DNA of 26,503 nucleotides from an uncultured Cellvibrio sp. (lineage in GTDB: Bacteria; Pseudomonadota; Gammaproteobacteria; Pseudomonadales; Cellvibrionaceae): assembly GCA_946481735.1 (NCBI GenBank), contig CAMLOU010000046.1, forward strand, positions 1 to 26,503. Direction: 5' to 3'. Of the stretch, positions 1-8,548 are shown one piece after another; the stretch's first letter is position 1, and every line of letters begins with the position of its first letter. A program made the translations under genes and the position numbers. The notes under the pieces were generated by a model. That model was not told the DNA's origin and did not search any database. It saw only the letters and a list, made by a program, of their open reading frames with translations.

Positions 1-3000
1 AGTGGCGCGGGGGTATCAGGCAATATCGCGAGCAACTCGCCGGTGAACCTGAATACCGTCACGGTAACCGTCGACCAGATTACCGGCACCGGCACCCTGC
101 GCCTGGATGTGAACGCCAACTCCGGCATCACCGATACCCTGGGCAACGGCAATGGCACCAACGGCTTTGTGCCCGCCTTTACCAGCGGCGACCTTCACAC
201 GGTAGACCGCGAGGCACCCGGTGTGCCCACCGGTCTTTCACTGGATGCCGCATCGGATTCCGGCACGCCTGGAGACGCCATTACCAACGACAATACGCCC
301 ACCATCAACGGTACGGCGGATGCCAATGTCACGATAGAAGTCAGTTCTGATGTGGACGGTGTGTTGGGTACCACCACATCCGACGGTAGCGGTGACTGGA
401 GCCTCACACCCGTTGTGGCGATGACCGACGGCGCTCACAACCTGACTGCAACGGCGGCTGATACAGCGGGTAACGAGAGTGCCGCCTCCGGCGCACTGGC
501 CATAGAGGTTGATACGGCAGCGCCGACCGCCGGAATTGGCATGGCAGACACCACGTTGGTCGCGGGTGAAACCTCATCGGTAACCATTACTTTCAATGAA
601 GCTATCCTCGGCTTTACCAACGACGACCTCACCCTTGCCAACGGCACCTTGACTAACGTCAGTTCGAGCGATGGTAATGTCACCTGGACCGCCACCTTTA
701 CTCCCGCTGCCGACACAACCTCAGCCGTCAATCTCATTAGTCTGGACCTGACAGGCGTGACGGATGTTGCTGGCAACGCCGGCGCCGGCACCGAAAATTC
801 CGCTAACTACACCATAGATACCTTGCGCCCGAGTGCGACGGTTGTGATAGCTGATACGGAATTGCTGGCCGGCGAAACCTCGTTGGTGACCATGACCTTC
901 AACGAAGCCGTGAGTGGTTTCAGCACTGCTGATTTGACCGTAGTCAATGGCAGCCTTGATGCGGTCGCATCGAGTGATGGCGGCGTCACCTGGACGGCGA
1001 CTTTTACCCCAGATCCGGATATTTACGAGCTGGATAACCTGATCAGCCTGGACAATTCCGGGGTGGTTGACGCTGCTGGTAACACCGGCAGCGGCACGAC
1101 CTTCTCCAACGAATTCACCGTCAGGACCCAGGCGTTGACCCTGCTGGTCACCAGTGATCTCGATACGGGTGACGACGAAACCACTGCCGTCACCCTGGTC
1201 GATGATGAAGCCGACGGGAACGGGCTGAGCCTGCGTGAAGCCCTGTTCTGGGCACGCAGCAACGGCGACACCATTACCTTCGATCTGGACGGCGGCACTG
1301 CAGGCAATCAGGGCGGCACCATTACCCTTAATGGCTCTGAACTCGCCGTTAGTCACAACAACCTCATCATCGACGGTGACCTGGATGACGACGGCACGCC
1401 GGATATTACCCTCTCCGGTAATAACGTCAGCCGAATCATGCGAGTGGCTTCTGGCCGTACGGGTATCGAACTGGTGGGTCTGACATTGACCGAGGGTGCC
1501 GGTAATGGCGGCGGCGGTGGGCTAGCGCTCGACATCAACACCGATACGACCCTGCGTGACTCCACGATCACGGACAACCACGAGCTGGGCTTTGGCGGTG
1601 GCGGTATCTACGGCTCCACGGCCACCTTGCGCATCTTCAACAGCACCATCAGCGCCAATAGCAGCGACAGTTTTGGTGGCGGTATCCGCCTGGTAGGCAA
1701 TGGCGTACTGCATCTGATCAACAGCACCGTAAGCAACAACACTACCACGGGTACCGGGGGGCATGGTGGGGGCGTCCAGTACGCCGGTCCGGACCTGCTG
1801 ATAGTGAATTCCACGATCACTGGTAATGCGGCAATGGGCTCCAGCGCCGTTGGTGGCGGGCTCAGGGTCAGCAGTGGCACAGCAGCCATCTATAACGCCA
1901 CCATTGTCGGTAACGTAGCGGGCAGTAGCGCGGGCGGCGTATCAGCCAATGGCACAAACGATGTCTTTGTGAATACCGTGGTTGCGGGCAATGCGGCGGG
2001 GGCCGGTGCAACGGCTGCGGCTGGCGGCTCGCCTTTGGCAACCGGTGGCTCGGCAAGCGATGCTGTCGGCACGGTAGAAGTGGCCACCAATAGCTACTTC
2101 GGTACCAGCGCGACCATTACGACCGACAACAACAGCCTCAACAGCCAGGGCACACTTGATCTGCTGCTCGGTGACCTCGCCGATAACGGCGGCAGTGTCA
2201 TGACTCATCGGCCCATGGCTGGCAGCGCCTTATCTGACGCAGGTAGCAATGCTGACTTACCGGCAGACACCTACGATCTGGATGGCGATACCAATGTGGC
2301 TGAGGCCTTGCCGGTCGACGCGCTCGGCGCGAGCCGGGTGTCCGGCGCGGCGGTGGATATCGGCGCGGTGGAAGGTAACCGTGCACCGGTACTTCTGGAT
2401 CTGGATGGCGGCAATACCCACGTAGAAGACGGTGTCGCGGTGGTGATAGATAACGATGTCACCGTCACCGATGACGAGCTGGATGGATTGAACGGCGGCA
2501 ACGGCAACTACAACGGCGCCTCTGTGACCATCGCGCGCAATGGCGGGGCGGACGCCTCTGACAACTTCGGCTTTGTCGACGGCAGCGGCATGAGCCTGGT
2601 GGCCGGTGAGCTGATCAAGAACGGCCAGGTCATCGCCACTTTTGATACGGCGACGGCCGGCCAGTTGGTGGTGACCTACACCGATGCCAACGGCGAGTTA
2701 CCGGAACGCTCCGACGTTAACGCCATGATGCAGCAGATCACCTACGCCACTGCGTCTAACGACCCGGATACCAATGTAGTGCTGGACTGGACGTTTACTG
2801 ACGAGGCCGGCGCGTCTGTGACCGAAACGGCGTCCGTCACCATCAGCCTGAAAAACGATGCGCCGGTCGTAACAGCCACCGGCGGTACCCCGACCTTTAC
2901 CGAAGGCGGCACCGCAGTGGATCTGTTCAGTGCGGCCAGCATTAATCCGGTAGAAGCTGCGCAAAGCATCATCAGCCTGCAACTGACGGTCACCGGTGTT

Positions 3001-6000
3001 AACAATGGCAGTGATGAAATCCTGGCCATTGACGGCTCCGATGTCTTACTGACCCAGGGCAATGCGCTGGTAACGGCCGCGAATGCGCTGGATGTCTCGG
3101 TGGCCGTGGCAGGTACGACGGCGACAGTTACCCTGAGCCATGCCACCGGCATCACCGGCGCAGCGGCGCAGGCGGTCATTGATGGCCTGACCTATCGCAA
3201 CACCAGCGAAAATCCGAATCCGCTCAGTCGTGTCGTGACCCTGAGCAGCGTTCAGGATAACGGCGGTGTCGCGAATAGTGGTGCTGATACTGCCGCACCT
3301 GCCATTGCAGCAACGGTAACCCTCAGCGCGGTGAACAATGCACCGACCATCACCGGTACCCCGGCGACGGTCACTGACCAGAACGCGCTCTACAGCTTTA
3401 CGCCATTAGCGGCGGATGTTGATAGCGATACGCTGACCTTCAGTATCGCTAACCAGCCGGCCTGGGCGAGCTTCGATGATGCAACCGGCACCTTGAGCGG
3501 TGTGCCTTCGCAAGCCAACGTGGGCGTGGTCAGCAATATCGTGATCACCGTCAGTGATGGTAGCGAGAGCGCCAGCTTGCCAGCGTTCAGCCTGACGGTT
3601 GTTGATGTGAACGATACGCCGGTAATCAGCGGTATGCCTGCCACCAGCCTGGATCAGGATACGCCGTACCTGTTCACGCCGACTGTCAGCGATCTGGATG
3701 GTGACGACCTGACCTTCAGTGTTGCCAATCAACCGGCTTGGGCCAGCTTTGATCCGGCGACGGGCACCCTGGCGGGCACGCCCGACGTCGATGACGTTGG
3801 TTTCTACCCGAACATCATCATCACTGTTAGTGATGGCGCCCTGACCGCTGACTTGCCGAGCTTTAGTATTGAAGTGCTGGCAACCAACGTGGCACCGGAG
3901 ATCAGCGGCACACCGCCCTTGACTGCCTATGTGGGTGCTGCCTACAGCTTCACGCCCACCGCATCTGACGCGGATGACGACGAGCTGACCTTCAGCGCGC
4001 TCGGCCTGCCGAGCTGGTTGACCCTGGATACCATGACCGGCCAGTTGAGCGGCACCCCGGGTGCGGCCGATGCGGATATGGCCTATAACATCGCCCTGTC
4101 TGTCAGCGACGGTATCGAGACGGTGACCCTGCCGGTCTTTACCCTGACCGTGGAATACGACGGTGCAGAGCCGGTAGTGACTCCGCCGGAAGACATCACC
4201 ATCAACGCCATTGGTCTCTACACGCCCATCAGCCTGCGGCAATTGCTCAGCCTGCCGCCGGGCACCAGCGCCGCAGCGGTGCAGGATGCCTTGCGCGGCC
4301 TGGCCAGCGACAGCACGGGTGGTGAGGATTGCTGTGTCACGCAGCCGCAAGGTTTGCTGGCCAACCTGATCCTGTTGCCGCCGGGCCGCCACGAGATTGT
4401 CTGGCGTGCGACCAATCCGGATGGTCTGACTGGTGAAGCGGTGCAGGTAGTGAACGTGCGTCCGCGTGTCGCCTTCGGCAAACACCAGGTTGCGGTGGAA
4501 AACACCAGCGTGCAGGTGCGGGTGATCCTCAATGGCCGATCACCCTTCTATCCGCTGGAAGTGCCTTATGTCATCGACCCGGCGAGCACGGCGCTCCTGG
4601 GCATCGACCACGATGCAATGGACGGCAGCGTGACCTTTACCGAAGGCCAGACCGAGGTGTCGTTCACCGTGAACCTGCTGGCAGGCGGCACACCGGGTGA
4701 TACCCGTTTGATCATTCGCCTGGATGACGACTCACCGCGCAGTAATGAGCCGATTCCGAATTACGACCCGGCCAACCCGGACATCCGGGATATCAATGCC
4801 GGTGCGGCGGATCATCACTTCATCAATATTATTGATGGCAATGTGATACCCAAGGTGAACCTGGTGATGAACCAGGCAGGGGCCGACACCATCCTGGTGG
4901 GTGCGGGCAGTGGTCCGGTGACCGCAACCGCCGTGGTGACTGACCCCAACCCGGGCGATACCCACAGCTTCAACTGGGCCGGCACTGACAGCCGCTTGAG
5001 TGACACCGATGGCAACGCCACCAATAACACCTTTGTGTTTGATCCTGCCGGTCAGGCAGGGCTGCGCAAACTGGAAGTGGTTACCACCGATTCCGCAGGT
5101 GGCGTGGATACCAGTCATCTGTACTTCCTGATTGTGCCGTCCTTGCCGACGCTGGATGCGGGCACCGATACGGACGAAGACGGTGTGGATGACCTGACCG
5201 AAGGCACCTCGGACACCAACAGCAACGGTATCCCGGATTACCTGGACAATATGCCGTCCAGCAACGTCCTGCCGCAGGTCATCATCAGCACCACTTCGTA
5301 CCTGATCGAGTGTGATCCGGGTGTGCTCTGCGGTATCGGCCAGTTTGCCCTGGGCGGTGACTCCGGCGGTGTCCAGATCCTGAACGATGAGCTGGGTGTT
5401 ACCGAAGGTCTGGTAGCCGATGAAGACTTTGAGCCCGCCGGCGGTATCTTCGACTTCGTGATCCGGGACCTGCCCACAGCCGGCCAGAGCGTCCGCATTG
5501 TGATCCCGCAACAGGCGCCGATCCCGGCTAATGCGGTCTACCGTAAATTCATGAGCGGTGAGTGGGTGAACTTCGTCGAAAATGCTGATAACACCCTGCA
5601 TTCCGCGCCTGGCAATCCCGGCTATTGTCCGCCACCGGGCGACGACACCTGGGCGCCGGGCCTGGTGGAAGGCTACCTGTGTGTGCAGTTGAACATCCAG
5701 GACGGCGGCCCCAACGACGCGGACGGTATCGTGAACTCCGCTATCGCTGATCCGGGCGCGGTGAGTTCCGCCAAACCGGTAGAACCACCACCGCCTCCGC
5801 CGCCGCCACCGGCTACCTCCATCGACAGTGAAGGCAAGGGCGGCGGTGCATTGGATTGGACATGGCTTTTATTCGGAGGAGTGTTACTGGTGTTAAGACG
5901 TTATGGATCAAAAAAACCGGCGGTGTTATTGCTGGTAGTGGCGCTCTTCTCGGGCGCCAGCCAAGCCCAGCCGGAAGCGGGGGATACCTACCTGCGTCTG

Positions 6001-6534
6001 AGTGTGTATCAGGCGGAAGGGGATCAAAGCGCGGGGGATTTCAGCAGCGCCATGGCCGGTGACGGCATGGCAGTCAGCCTGCGCGATTACGATGAATCAC
6101 GTGTTGCCTACCGGTTGAGTGTCGGCTACCAATGGACGGAAGCCACCTCAGTGGAGCTGGGCTACCTGGACCTGGGCGATGTCACGGTTAACTTCGATAC
6201 CACGGTCACCGATATGGCAGCCCTGACGCGCGCGCTGGAAGAACACTACCCCATGAGCGCCGACGGCTTCACCCTGTCACACCGCTTCGGCCATCACTTC
6301 ACCTCCGGCCTGAGCCTGTCCGGTGAAGTCGGGATCTTTATGTGGGACGGCAAGATCGACGTCGACGGCGCCGCCATTGACCCCGACCTGGGCAGCGGCA
6401 TAGACCCGCTGCTGGGGGTGCAACTGGATTACCGCCTGGCAGAGCCGGTAAGTCTGGGGCTCGGTTACCAGCGGATTTTCTTTGATGGCCAGGCTGTGGA
6501 TTTGATGGGCGTTTCCGGCGTCTGGCACTTTTAA
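1..6534 (+). CDS. Giant modular surface protein, 5'-truncated, with in-frame C-terminal barrel
   Basis: The frame is open from base 1, so the gene enters from the left; about 2177 residues are visible. Seen in order (nt): tail of an Ig-like repeat; Big-type Ig repeats (211-1125, the last two near-identical and sharing VTWTATFTP); a CSLREA-type motif with Ser for Cys (GLSLREAL, about 1223); a Gly/Asn-rich right-handed beta-helix with a choice-of-anchor Q-like end (about 1260-2380); cadherin-like repeats (2380-3330); three putative-Ig (He_PIG) repeats sharing QPAWASFD (3330-4155); a Calx-beta-like segment (4460-4850); thrombospondin-3-like Asp-rich repeats (5158-5250); a choice-of-anchor U-like domain (about 5260-5760); and nine prolines (5785-5811). 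Next comes a GlyGly-CTERM-like tail: GKGGG, a hydrophobic segment, then RRYGSKK. The frame then continues into a second signal peptide and a beta-barrel. Probably a secreted adhesin-like protein; the ligand is unknown. Confidence 0.85.
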   Translation, partial: SGAGVSGNIASNSPVNLNTVTVTVDQITGTGTLRLDVNANSGITDTLGNGNGTNGFVPAFTSGDLHTVDREAPGVPTGLSLDAASDSGTPGDAITNDNTPTINGTADANVTIEVSSDVDGVLGTTTSDGSGDWSLTPVVAMTDGAHNLTATAADTAGNESAASGALAIEVDTAAPTAGIGMADTTLVAGETSSVTITFNEAILGFTNDDLTLANGTLTNVSSSDGNVTWTATFTPAADTTSAVNLISLDLTGVTDVAGNAGAGTENSANYTIDTLRPSATVVIADTELLAGETSLVTMTFNEAVSGFSTADLTVVNGSLDAVASSDGGVTWTATFTPDPDIYELDNLISLDNSGVVDAAGNTGSGTTFSNEFTVRTQALTLLVTSDLDTGDDETTAVTLVDDEADGNGLSLREALFWARSNGDTITFDLDGGTAGNQGGTITLNGSELAVSHNNLIIDGDLDDDGTPDITLSGNNVSRIMRVASGRTGIELVGLTLTEGAGNGGGGGLALDINTDTTLRDSTITDNHELGFGGGGIYGSTATLRIFNSTISANSSDSFGGGIRLVGNGVLHLINSTVSNNTTTGTGGHGGGVQYAGPDLLIVNSTITGNAAMGSSAVGGGLRVSSGTAAIYNATIVGNVAGSSAGGVSANGTNDVFVNTVVAGNAAGAGATAAAGGSPLATGGSASDAVGTVEVATNSYFGTSATITTDNNSLNSQGTLDLLLGDLADNGGSVMTHRPMAGSALSDAGSNADLPADTYDLDGDTNVAEALPVDALGASRVSGAAVDIGAVEGNRAPVLLDLDGGNTHVEDGVAVVIDNDVTVTDDELDGLNGGNGNYNGASVTIARNGGADASDNFGFVDGSGMSLVAGELIKNGQVIATFDTATAGQLVVTYTDANGELPERSDVNAMMQQITYATASNDPDTNVVLDWTFTDEAGASVTETASVTISLKNDAPVVTATGGTPTFTEGGTAVDLFSAASINPVEAAQSIISLQLTVTGVNNGSDEILAIDGSDVLLTQGNALVTAANALDVSVAVAGTTATVTLSHATGITGAAAQAVIDGLTYRNTSENPNPLSRVVTLSSVQDNGGVANSGADTAAPAIAATVTLSAVNNAPTITGTPATVTDQNALYSFTPLAADVDSDTLTFSIANQPAWASFDDATGTLSGVPSQANVGVVSNIVITVSDGSESASLPAFSLTVVDVNDTPVISGMPATSLDQDTPYLFTPTVSDLDGDDLTFSVANQPAWASFDPATGTLAGTPDVDDVGFYPNIIITVSDGALTADLPSFSIEVLATNVAPEISGTPPLTAYVGAAYSFTPTASDADDDELTFSALGLPSWLTLDTMTGQLSGTPGAADADMAYNIALSVSDGIETVTLPVFTLTVEYDGAEPVVTPPEDITINAIGLYTPISLRQLLSLPPGTSAAAVQDALRGLASDSTGGEDCCVTQPQGLLANLILLPPGRHEIVWRATNPDGLTGEAVQVVNVRPRVAFGKHQVAVENTSVQVRVILNGRSPFYPLEVPYVIDPASTALLGIDHDAMDGSVTFTEGQTEVSFTVNLLAGGTPGDTRLIIRLDDDSPRSNEPIPNYDPANPDIRDINAGAADHHFINIIDGNVIPKVNLVMNQAGADTILVGAGSGPVTATAVVTDPNPGDTHSFNWAGTDSRLSDTDGNATNNTFVFDPAGQAGLRKLEVVTTDSAGGVDTSHLYFLIVPSLPTLDAGTDTDEDGVDDLTEGTSDTNSNGIPDYLDNMPSSNVLPQVIISTTSYLIECDPGVLCGIGQFALGGDSGGVQILNDELGVTEGLVADEDFEPAGGIFDFVIRDLPTAGQSVRIVIPQQAPIPANAVYRKFMSGEWVNFVENADNTLHSAPGNPGYCPPPGDDTWAPGLVEGYLCVQLNIQDGGPNDADGIVNSAIADPGAVSSAKPVEPPPPPPPPPATSIDSEGKGGGALDWTWLLFGGVLLVLRRYGSKKPAVLLLVVALFSGASQAQPEAGDTYLRLSVYQAEGDQSAGDFSSAMAGDGMAVSLRDYDESRVAYRLSVGYQWTEATSVELGYLDLGDVTVNFDTTVTDMAALTRALEEHYPMSADGFTLSHRFGHHFTSGLSLSGEVGIFMWDGKIDVDGAAIDPDLGSGIDPLLGVQLDYRLAEPVSLGLGYQRIFFDGQAVDLMGVSGVWHF
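5890..6534 (+). CDS. Possible separate outer-membrane beta-barrel from an internal GTG start
   Basis: This alternative product lies in the same frame as the giant gene. GGAGGA (5875-5880) is a strong ribosome binding site, 9 nt before GTG at 5890. Starting there gives a textbook Sec signal peptide: a basic N-region (LRRYGSKK), a hydrophobic core (AVLLLVVALF) and a likely cleavage after ASQA. A mature protein of about 190 residues follows, with alternating amphipathic strands, Gly-rich turns and a terminal Phe (GVWHF), as in OmpA-like eight-stranded barrels. The basic cluster that would end the upstream GlyGly-CTERM tail doubles as the N-region of this signal. The product could be an independent porin-like protein made by internal initiation, or part of a real fusion. 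Sequence alone cannot decide. Confidence 0.5.
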   Translation: MLRRYGSKKPAVLLLVVALFSGASQAQPEAGDTYLRLSVYQAEGDQSAGDFSSAMAGDGMAVSLRDYDESRVAYRLSVGYQWTEATSVELGYLDLGDVTVNFDTTVTDMAALTRALEEHYPMSADGFTLSHRFGHHFTSGLSLSGEVGIFMWDGKIDVDGAAIDPDLGSGIDPLLGVQLDYRLAEPVSLGLGYQRIFFDGQAVDLMGVSGVWHF

Positions 6535-6545
6535 CCTGCCCCTTC

Positions 6546-6590
6546 TCGAATCTGTGGCGGCCGGTCCACCACAGATTCGATTTCTCTGTC
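6546..6590 (+). terminator. Probable intrinsic terminator after the giant gene
   Basis: A perfect 12-bp inverted repeat (6546-6557, TCGAATCTGTGG, with 6569-6580) encloses an 11-nt loop. It is followed directly by a pyrimidine- and T-rich run (TTTCTCTGTCTTTTCC), 12 nt after the stop codon. The T run is interrupted, so termination may be partial. Confidence 0.7.
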
Positions 6591-6665
6591 TTTTCCCTTT
6601 TGTCTTCCCCCTTTCCTTCATTTCTGTCTATCCTCCCCAAACCATCCATTCGTGAAGGAGGATCT

Positions 6666-7424
6666 ATGTCCAGGATTGCCCTGATTACCGGCGCTTCATC
6701 CGGCTTTGGCGAAGCCTGTGCCCGCGCGTTTGCGGCGGCGGGTTACGGCCTGATTTTGGTCGCACGCAGCGAGGAGAAACTGCAGCAACTGGCCGCTGAG
6801 CTGCGCTCCATGACCGCCGTTCATGTGGCCTGTGCAGACATGATGGATGCCACGGCGGTAAAAGCCCTGGTGCACGACCTGCCCGAGCCGTTTCGCGCGG
6901 TAGATGTCCTGATCAATAACGCCGGCCTTGCTCTCGGCGTTGCGCCCGCTTACGAGGCTGATCTGGACGATTGGGAAACCATGGTCGACACCAACATCAA
7001 AGGCCTGATGCGCATAACCCATCACCTGTTGCCGGGTATGGTGGAGCGCAATCGCGGGCACATCATCAACATCGGCTCCGTGGCCGGTAACTGGCCCTAT
7101 CCCGGCGGCAACGTCTACGGCGGAACCAAAGCGTTTGTGCAGCAGTTTTCGCGCAACCTGCGGGCGGAATTACTGGGCAAACACATTCGCGTGACCAACC
7201 TGGAGCCGGGCATGGCGGAGACCCAATTTTCCGTTGTACGTATGAAAGGCAATATCGAAAAAGCCAGCCAGGTCTACGCCAACACCCAACCGCTGACCGC
7301 CGAGGACATCGCCGGCATCGCACTCTGGGTCGCCTCACTGCCGCCCCACGTCAACATCAACACACTGGAAGTCATGCCTACCTGCCAGGCCTGGAGCCCC
7401 TTCGCCGTCAGCCGCGACATATAA
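6666..7424 (+). CDS. ydfG: YdfG-like NADP-dependent 3-hydroxy acid / malonic semialdehyde reductase (SDR)
   Basis: This is a 252-residue classical short-chain dehydrogenase. The cofactor motif TGASSGFG is at residues 8-15 and NNAG at 84-87. The catalytic Ser138, Tyr151 and Lys155 (YGGTK) match the spacing of E. coli YdfG. The stretches DWETMVDTN, GMVERNRGHIINIGS, WPYPGGNVYG and PPHVNINTLEVMP are characteristic of YdfG. That family oxidises L-allo-threonine and 3-hydroxy acids and reduces malonic semialdehyde in the cytoplasm. The ATG at 6666 is chosen because AAGGAGG lies just upstream and the Rossmann strand begins at once; the open frame reaches back to 6600 without supporting homology. A terminator-like hairpin separates it from the giant gene, so it has its own promoter. 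Confidence 0.88.
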   Translation: MSRIALITGASSGFGEACARAFAAAGYGLILVARSEEKLQQLAAELRSMTAVHVACADMMDATAVKALVHDLPEPFRAVDVLINNAGLALGVAPAYEADLDDWETMVDTNIKGLMRITHHLLPGMVERNRGHIINIGSVAGNWPYPGGNVYGGTKAFVQQFSRNLRAELLGKHIRVTNLEPGMAETQFSVVRMKGNIEKASQVYANTQPLTAEDIAGIALWVASLPPHVNINTLEVMPTCQAWSPFAVSRDI

Positions 7425-7439
7425 CCCCCTTTCCCGTAG

Positions 7440-7468
7440 GTCGGATTAGCCCCCAGGCGTAATCCGAC
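7440..7468. repeat. Intergenic palindrome GTCGGATTA...TAATCCGAC
   Basis: Perfect 9-bp arms (7440-7448 and 7460-7468) flank an 11-nt GC-rich centre, 15 nt after the ydfG stop. This sequence type recurs between genes in many proteobacterial genomes, as REP-like or transcription-end palindromes. It has no T tract, so it is not a classic terminator. Confidence 0.6.
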
Positions 7469-7534
7469 ACCCCATTTGCCTCAAATATACAAACCATATA
7501 TATTCCATATATTTTCACTCCTCGAGGAACCCTC

Positions 7535-7753
7535 ATGGGCATCATCAAAATCACCGATGAGCTGCACGATGACCTGCGCGATGCCAGCCGCGCGATGGCG
7601 CGCTCGATCAACGCGCAAGCGGAATACTGGATGCGCATCGGCATGTTGGCGGAACTCCATCCGACGCTTAACTATCAACAGCTGACCCGCCGGTTGCTCA
7701 AAACCGGCACTATGCCCCTGCTGGAGCTGGTAGATGAACTCGATCAGGATTAA
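7535..7753 (+). CDS. ParD-like ribbon-helix-helix protein
   Basis: This small 72-residue protein starts with a strand-helix pattern (IKITDELHDDLRDASRAMARSINAQAEYW) typical of the ParD_like antitoxin family, whose ribbon-helix-helix fold binds DNA as a dimer. CGAGGAA (7523-7529) lies 5 nt before the ATG. The coding region overlaps the methionine aminopeptidase gene by 20 nt, so the two are probably translationally coupled. No ParE or RelE toxin gene is present, and the aminopeptidase occupies the usual toxin position. It may autoregulate the pair or regulate the neighbour. Toxin neutralisation is not supported by the sequence. An AT-rich leader (TATATATTCCATATATTTT, from 7495) precedes it and may hold the promoter. 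Confidence 0.8.
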   Translation: MGIIKITDELHDDLRDASRAMARSINAQAEYWMRIGMLAELHPTLNYQQLTRRLLKTGTMPLLELVDELDQD

Positions 7754-8507
7754 AGACGCGGAAGACCTCGCGAAGATGCGCCACGCCGGTCAATTACTCG
7801 CCCAGGTGTTTGCCATGCTGGATGAGTTTGTCCGCGAAGGCGTTACCACCATGGAGATCAACCAGCGCGTCGACAGCTTTATCACCAACGATCTACAGGC
7901 GCGCCCGGCCAGCAAGGGCCAGTATGACTACCCTTACGCGCTGAATACCTCGGTGAATGACGTGGTGTGCCACGGCATGCCCAAGGCCAATGAAAAACTG
8001 AAATCCGGCAGTATTGTCAACCTGGATATCACCCTCGAAAAACAAGGCTTTATCGCCGACTCCAGCAAGATGTATCTGATTGGCGAGGTAGCGCCCGTCG
8101 CAAAGCGCCTGGTCAAGACGACTTACGAAGCCATGTGGGCCGGCATTCGCCAGGTCAAACCCGGCGCCCGCCTGGGCGATATCGGCCACGCGATCCAGTG
8201 CCATGCAGAAGCCGCCGGCTACAGTGTCGTGCGCGAATACTGCGGCCACGGCATCGGCCGGCAGATGCACGAAGCGCCCCAGGTCTTGCATCACGGTAAA
8301 TCCGGTACCGGCGTGACCTTGCGCGAAGGCATGGTGTTTACCATTGAACCGATGATCAATCAGGGCGATTACCGGGTTAAAACCCTGAAGGACGGTTGGA
8401 CCGTGGTAACCCGCGATAAAAAATTATCCGCGCAGTGGGAGCACACGGTTGCCGTGACGGCGAATGGATTTGAGGTGTTGACGCTGCGGCCGGAAGAGCA
8501 GCCGTGA
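7734..8507 (+). CDS. map: Type I methionine aminopeptidase with altered S1 pocket
   Basis: This 257-residue enzyme removes N-terminal Met from new proteins in the cytoplasm. All five metal ligands are present at E. coli numbering plus one: Asp98, Asp109, His172, Glu205 and Glu236. The catalytic His80 and His179 are also kept. The Met side-chain pocket differs: E. coli Cys59, Tyr62, Cys70 and Phe177 correspond here to Ser60, Gln63, Asn71 and Met178, while Tyr66 and Trp222 are retained. The usual YPKSxC segment reads YPYALN. No SecC zinc domain is present. The ATG lies inside the ParD-like gene (20-nt overlap). It may be a second, specialised copy rather than the housekeeping enzyme, but the rest of the genome is not visible. 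Confidence 0.9.
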   Translation: MNSIRIKDAEDLAKMRHAGQLLAQVFAMLDEFVREGVTTMEINQRVDSFITNDLQARPASKGQYDYPYALNTSVNDVVCHGMPKANEKLKSGSIVNLDITLEKQGFIADSSKMYLIGEVAPVAKRLVKTTYEAMWAGIRQVKPGARLGDIGHAIQCHAEAAGYSVVREYCGHGIGRQMHEAPQVLHHGKSGTGVTLREGMVFTIEPMINQGDYRVKTLKDGWTVVTRDKKLSAQWEHTVAVTANGFEVLTLRPEEQP

Positions 8508-8548
8508 TGTGACCCGGCCACACGCCAACGCCAAAGGAGAATCGTTGT

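Noticed and set aside
4732..5601. Long minus-strand open frame of 289 codons under the giant gene
   Set aside because: It is antisense to clear Ig/TSP3-type coding sequence, shows no family resemblance, and reflects codon bias in the real frame. The same holds for the 359-codon frame at 3406-4485 and the 211-codon frame at 721-1356.
5856..6062. Plus-strand 68-codon frame across the sorting tail
   Set aside because: It lies out of frame with both the giant protein and the barrel and has low-complexity content. The in-frame GTG at 5890 explains the ribosome binding site better.
7535..8507. Classical toxin-antitoxin pair
   Set aside because: The partner of the ParD-like protein is an apparently intact methionine aminopeptidase, not a ParE/RelE toxin.
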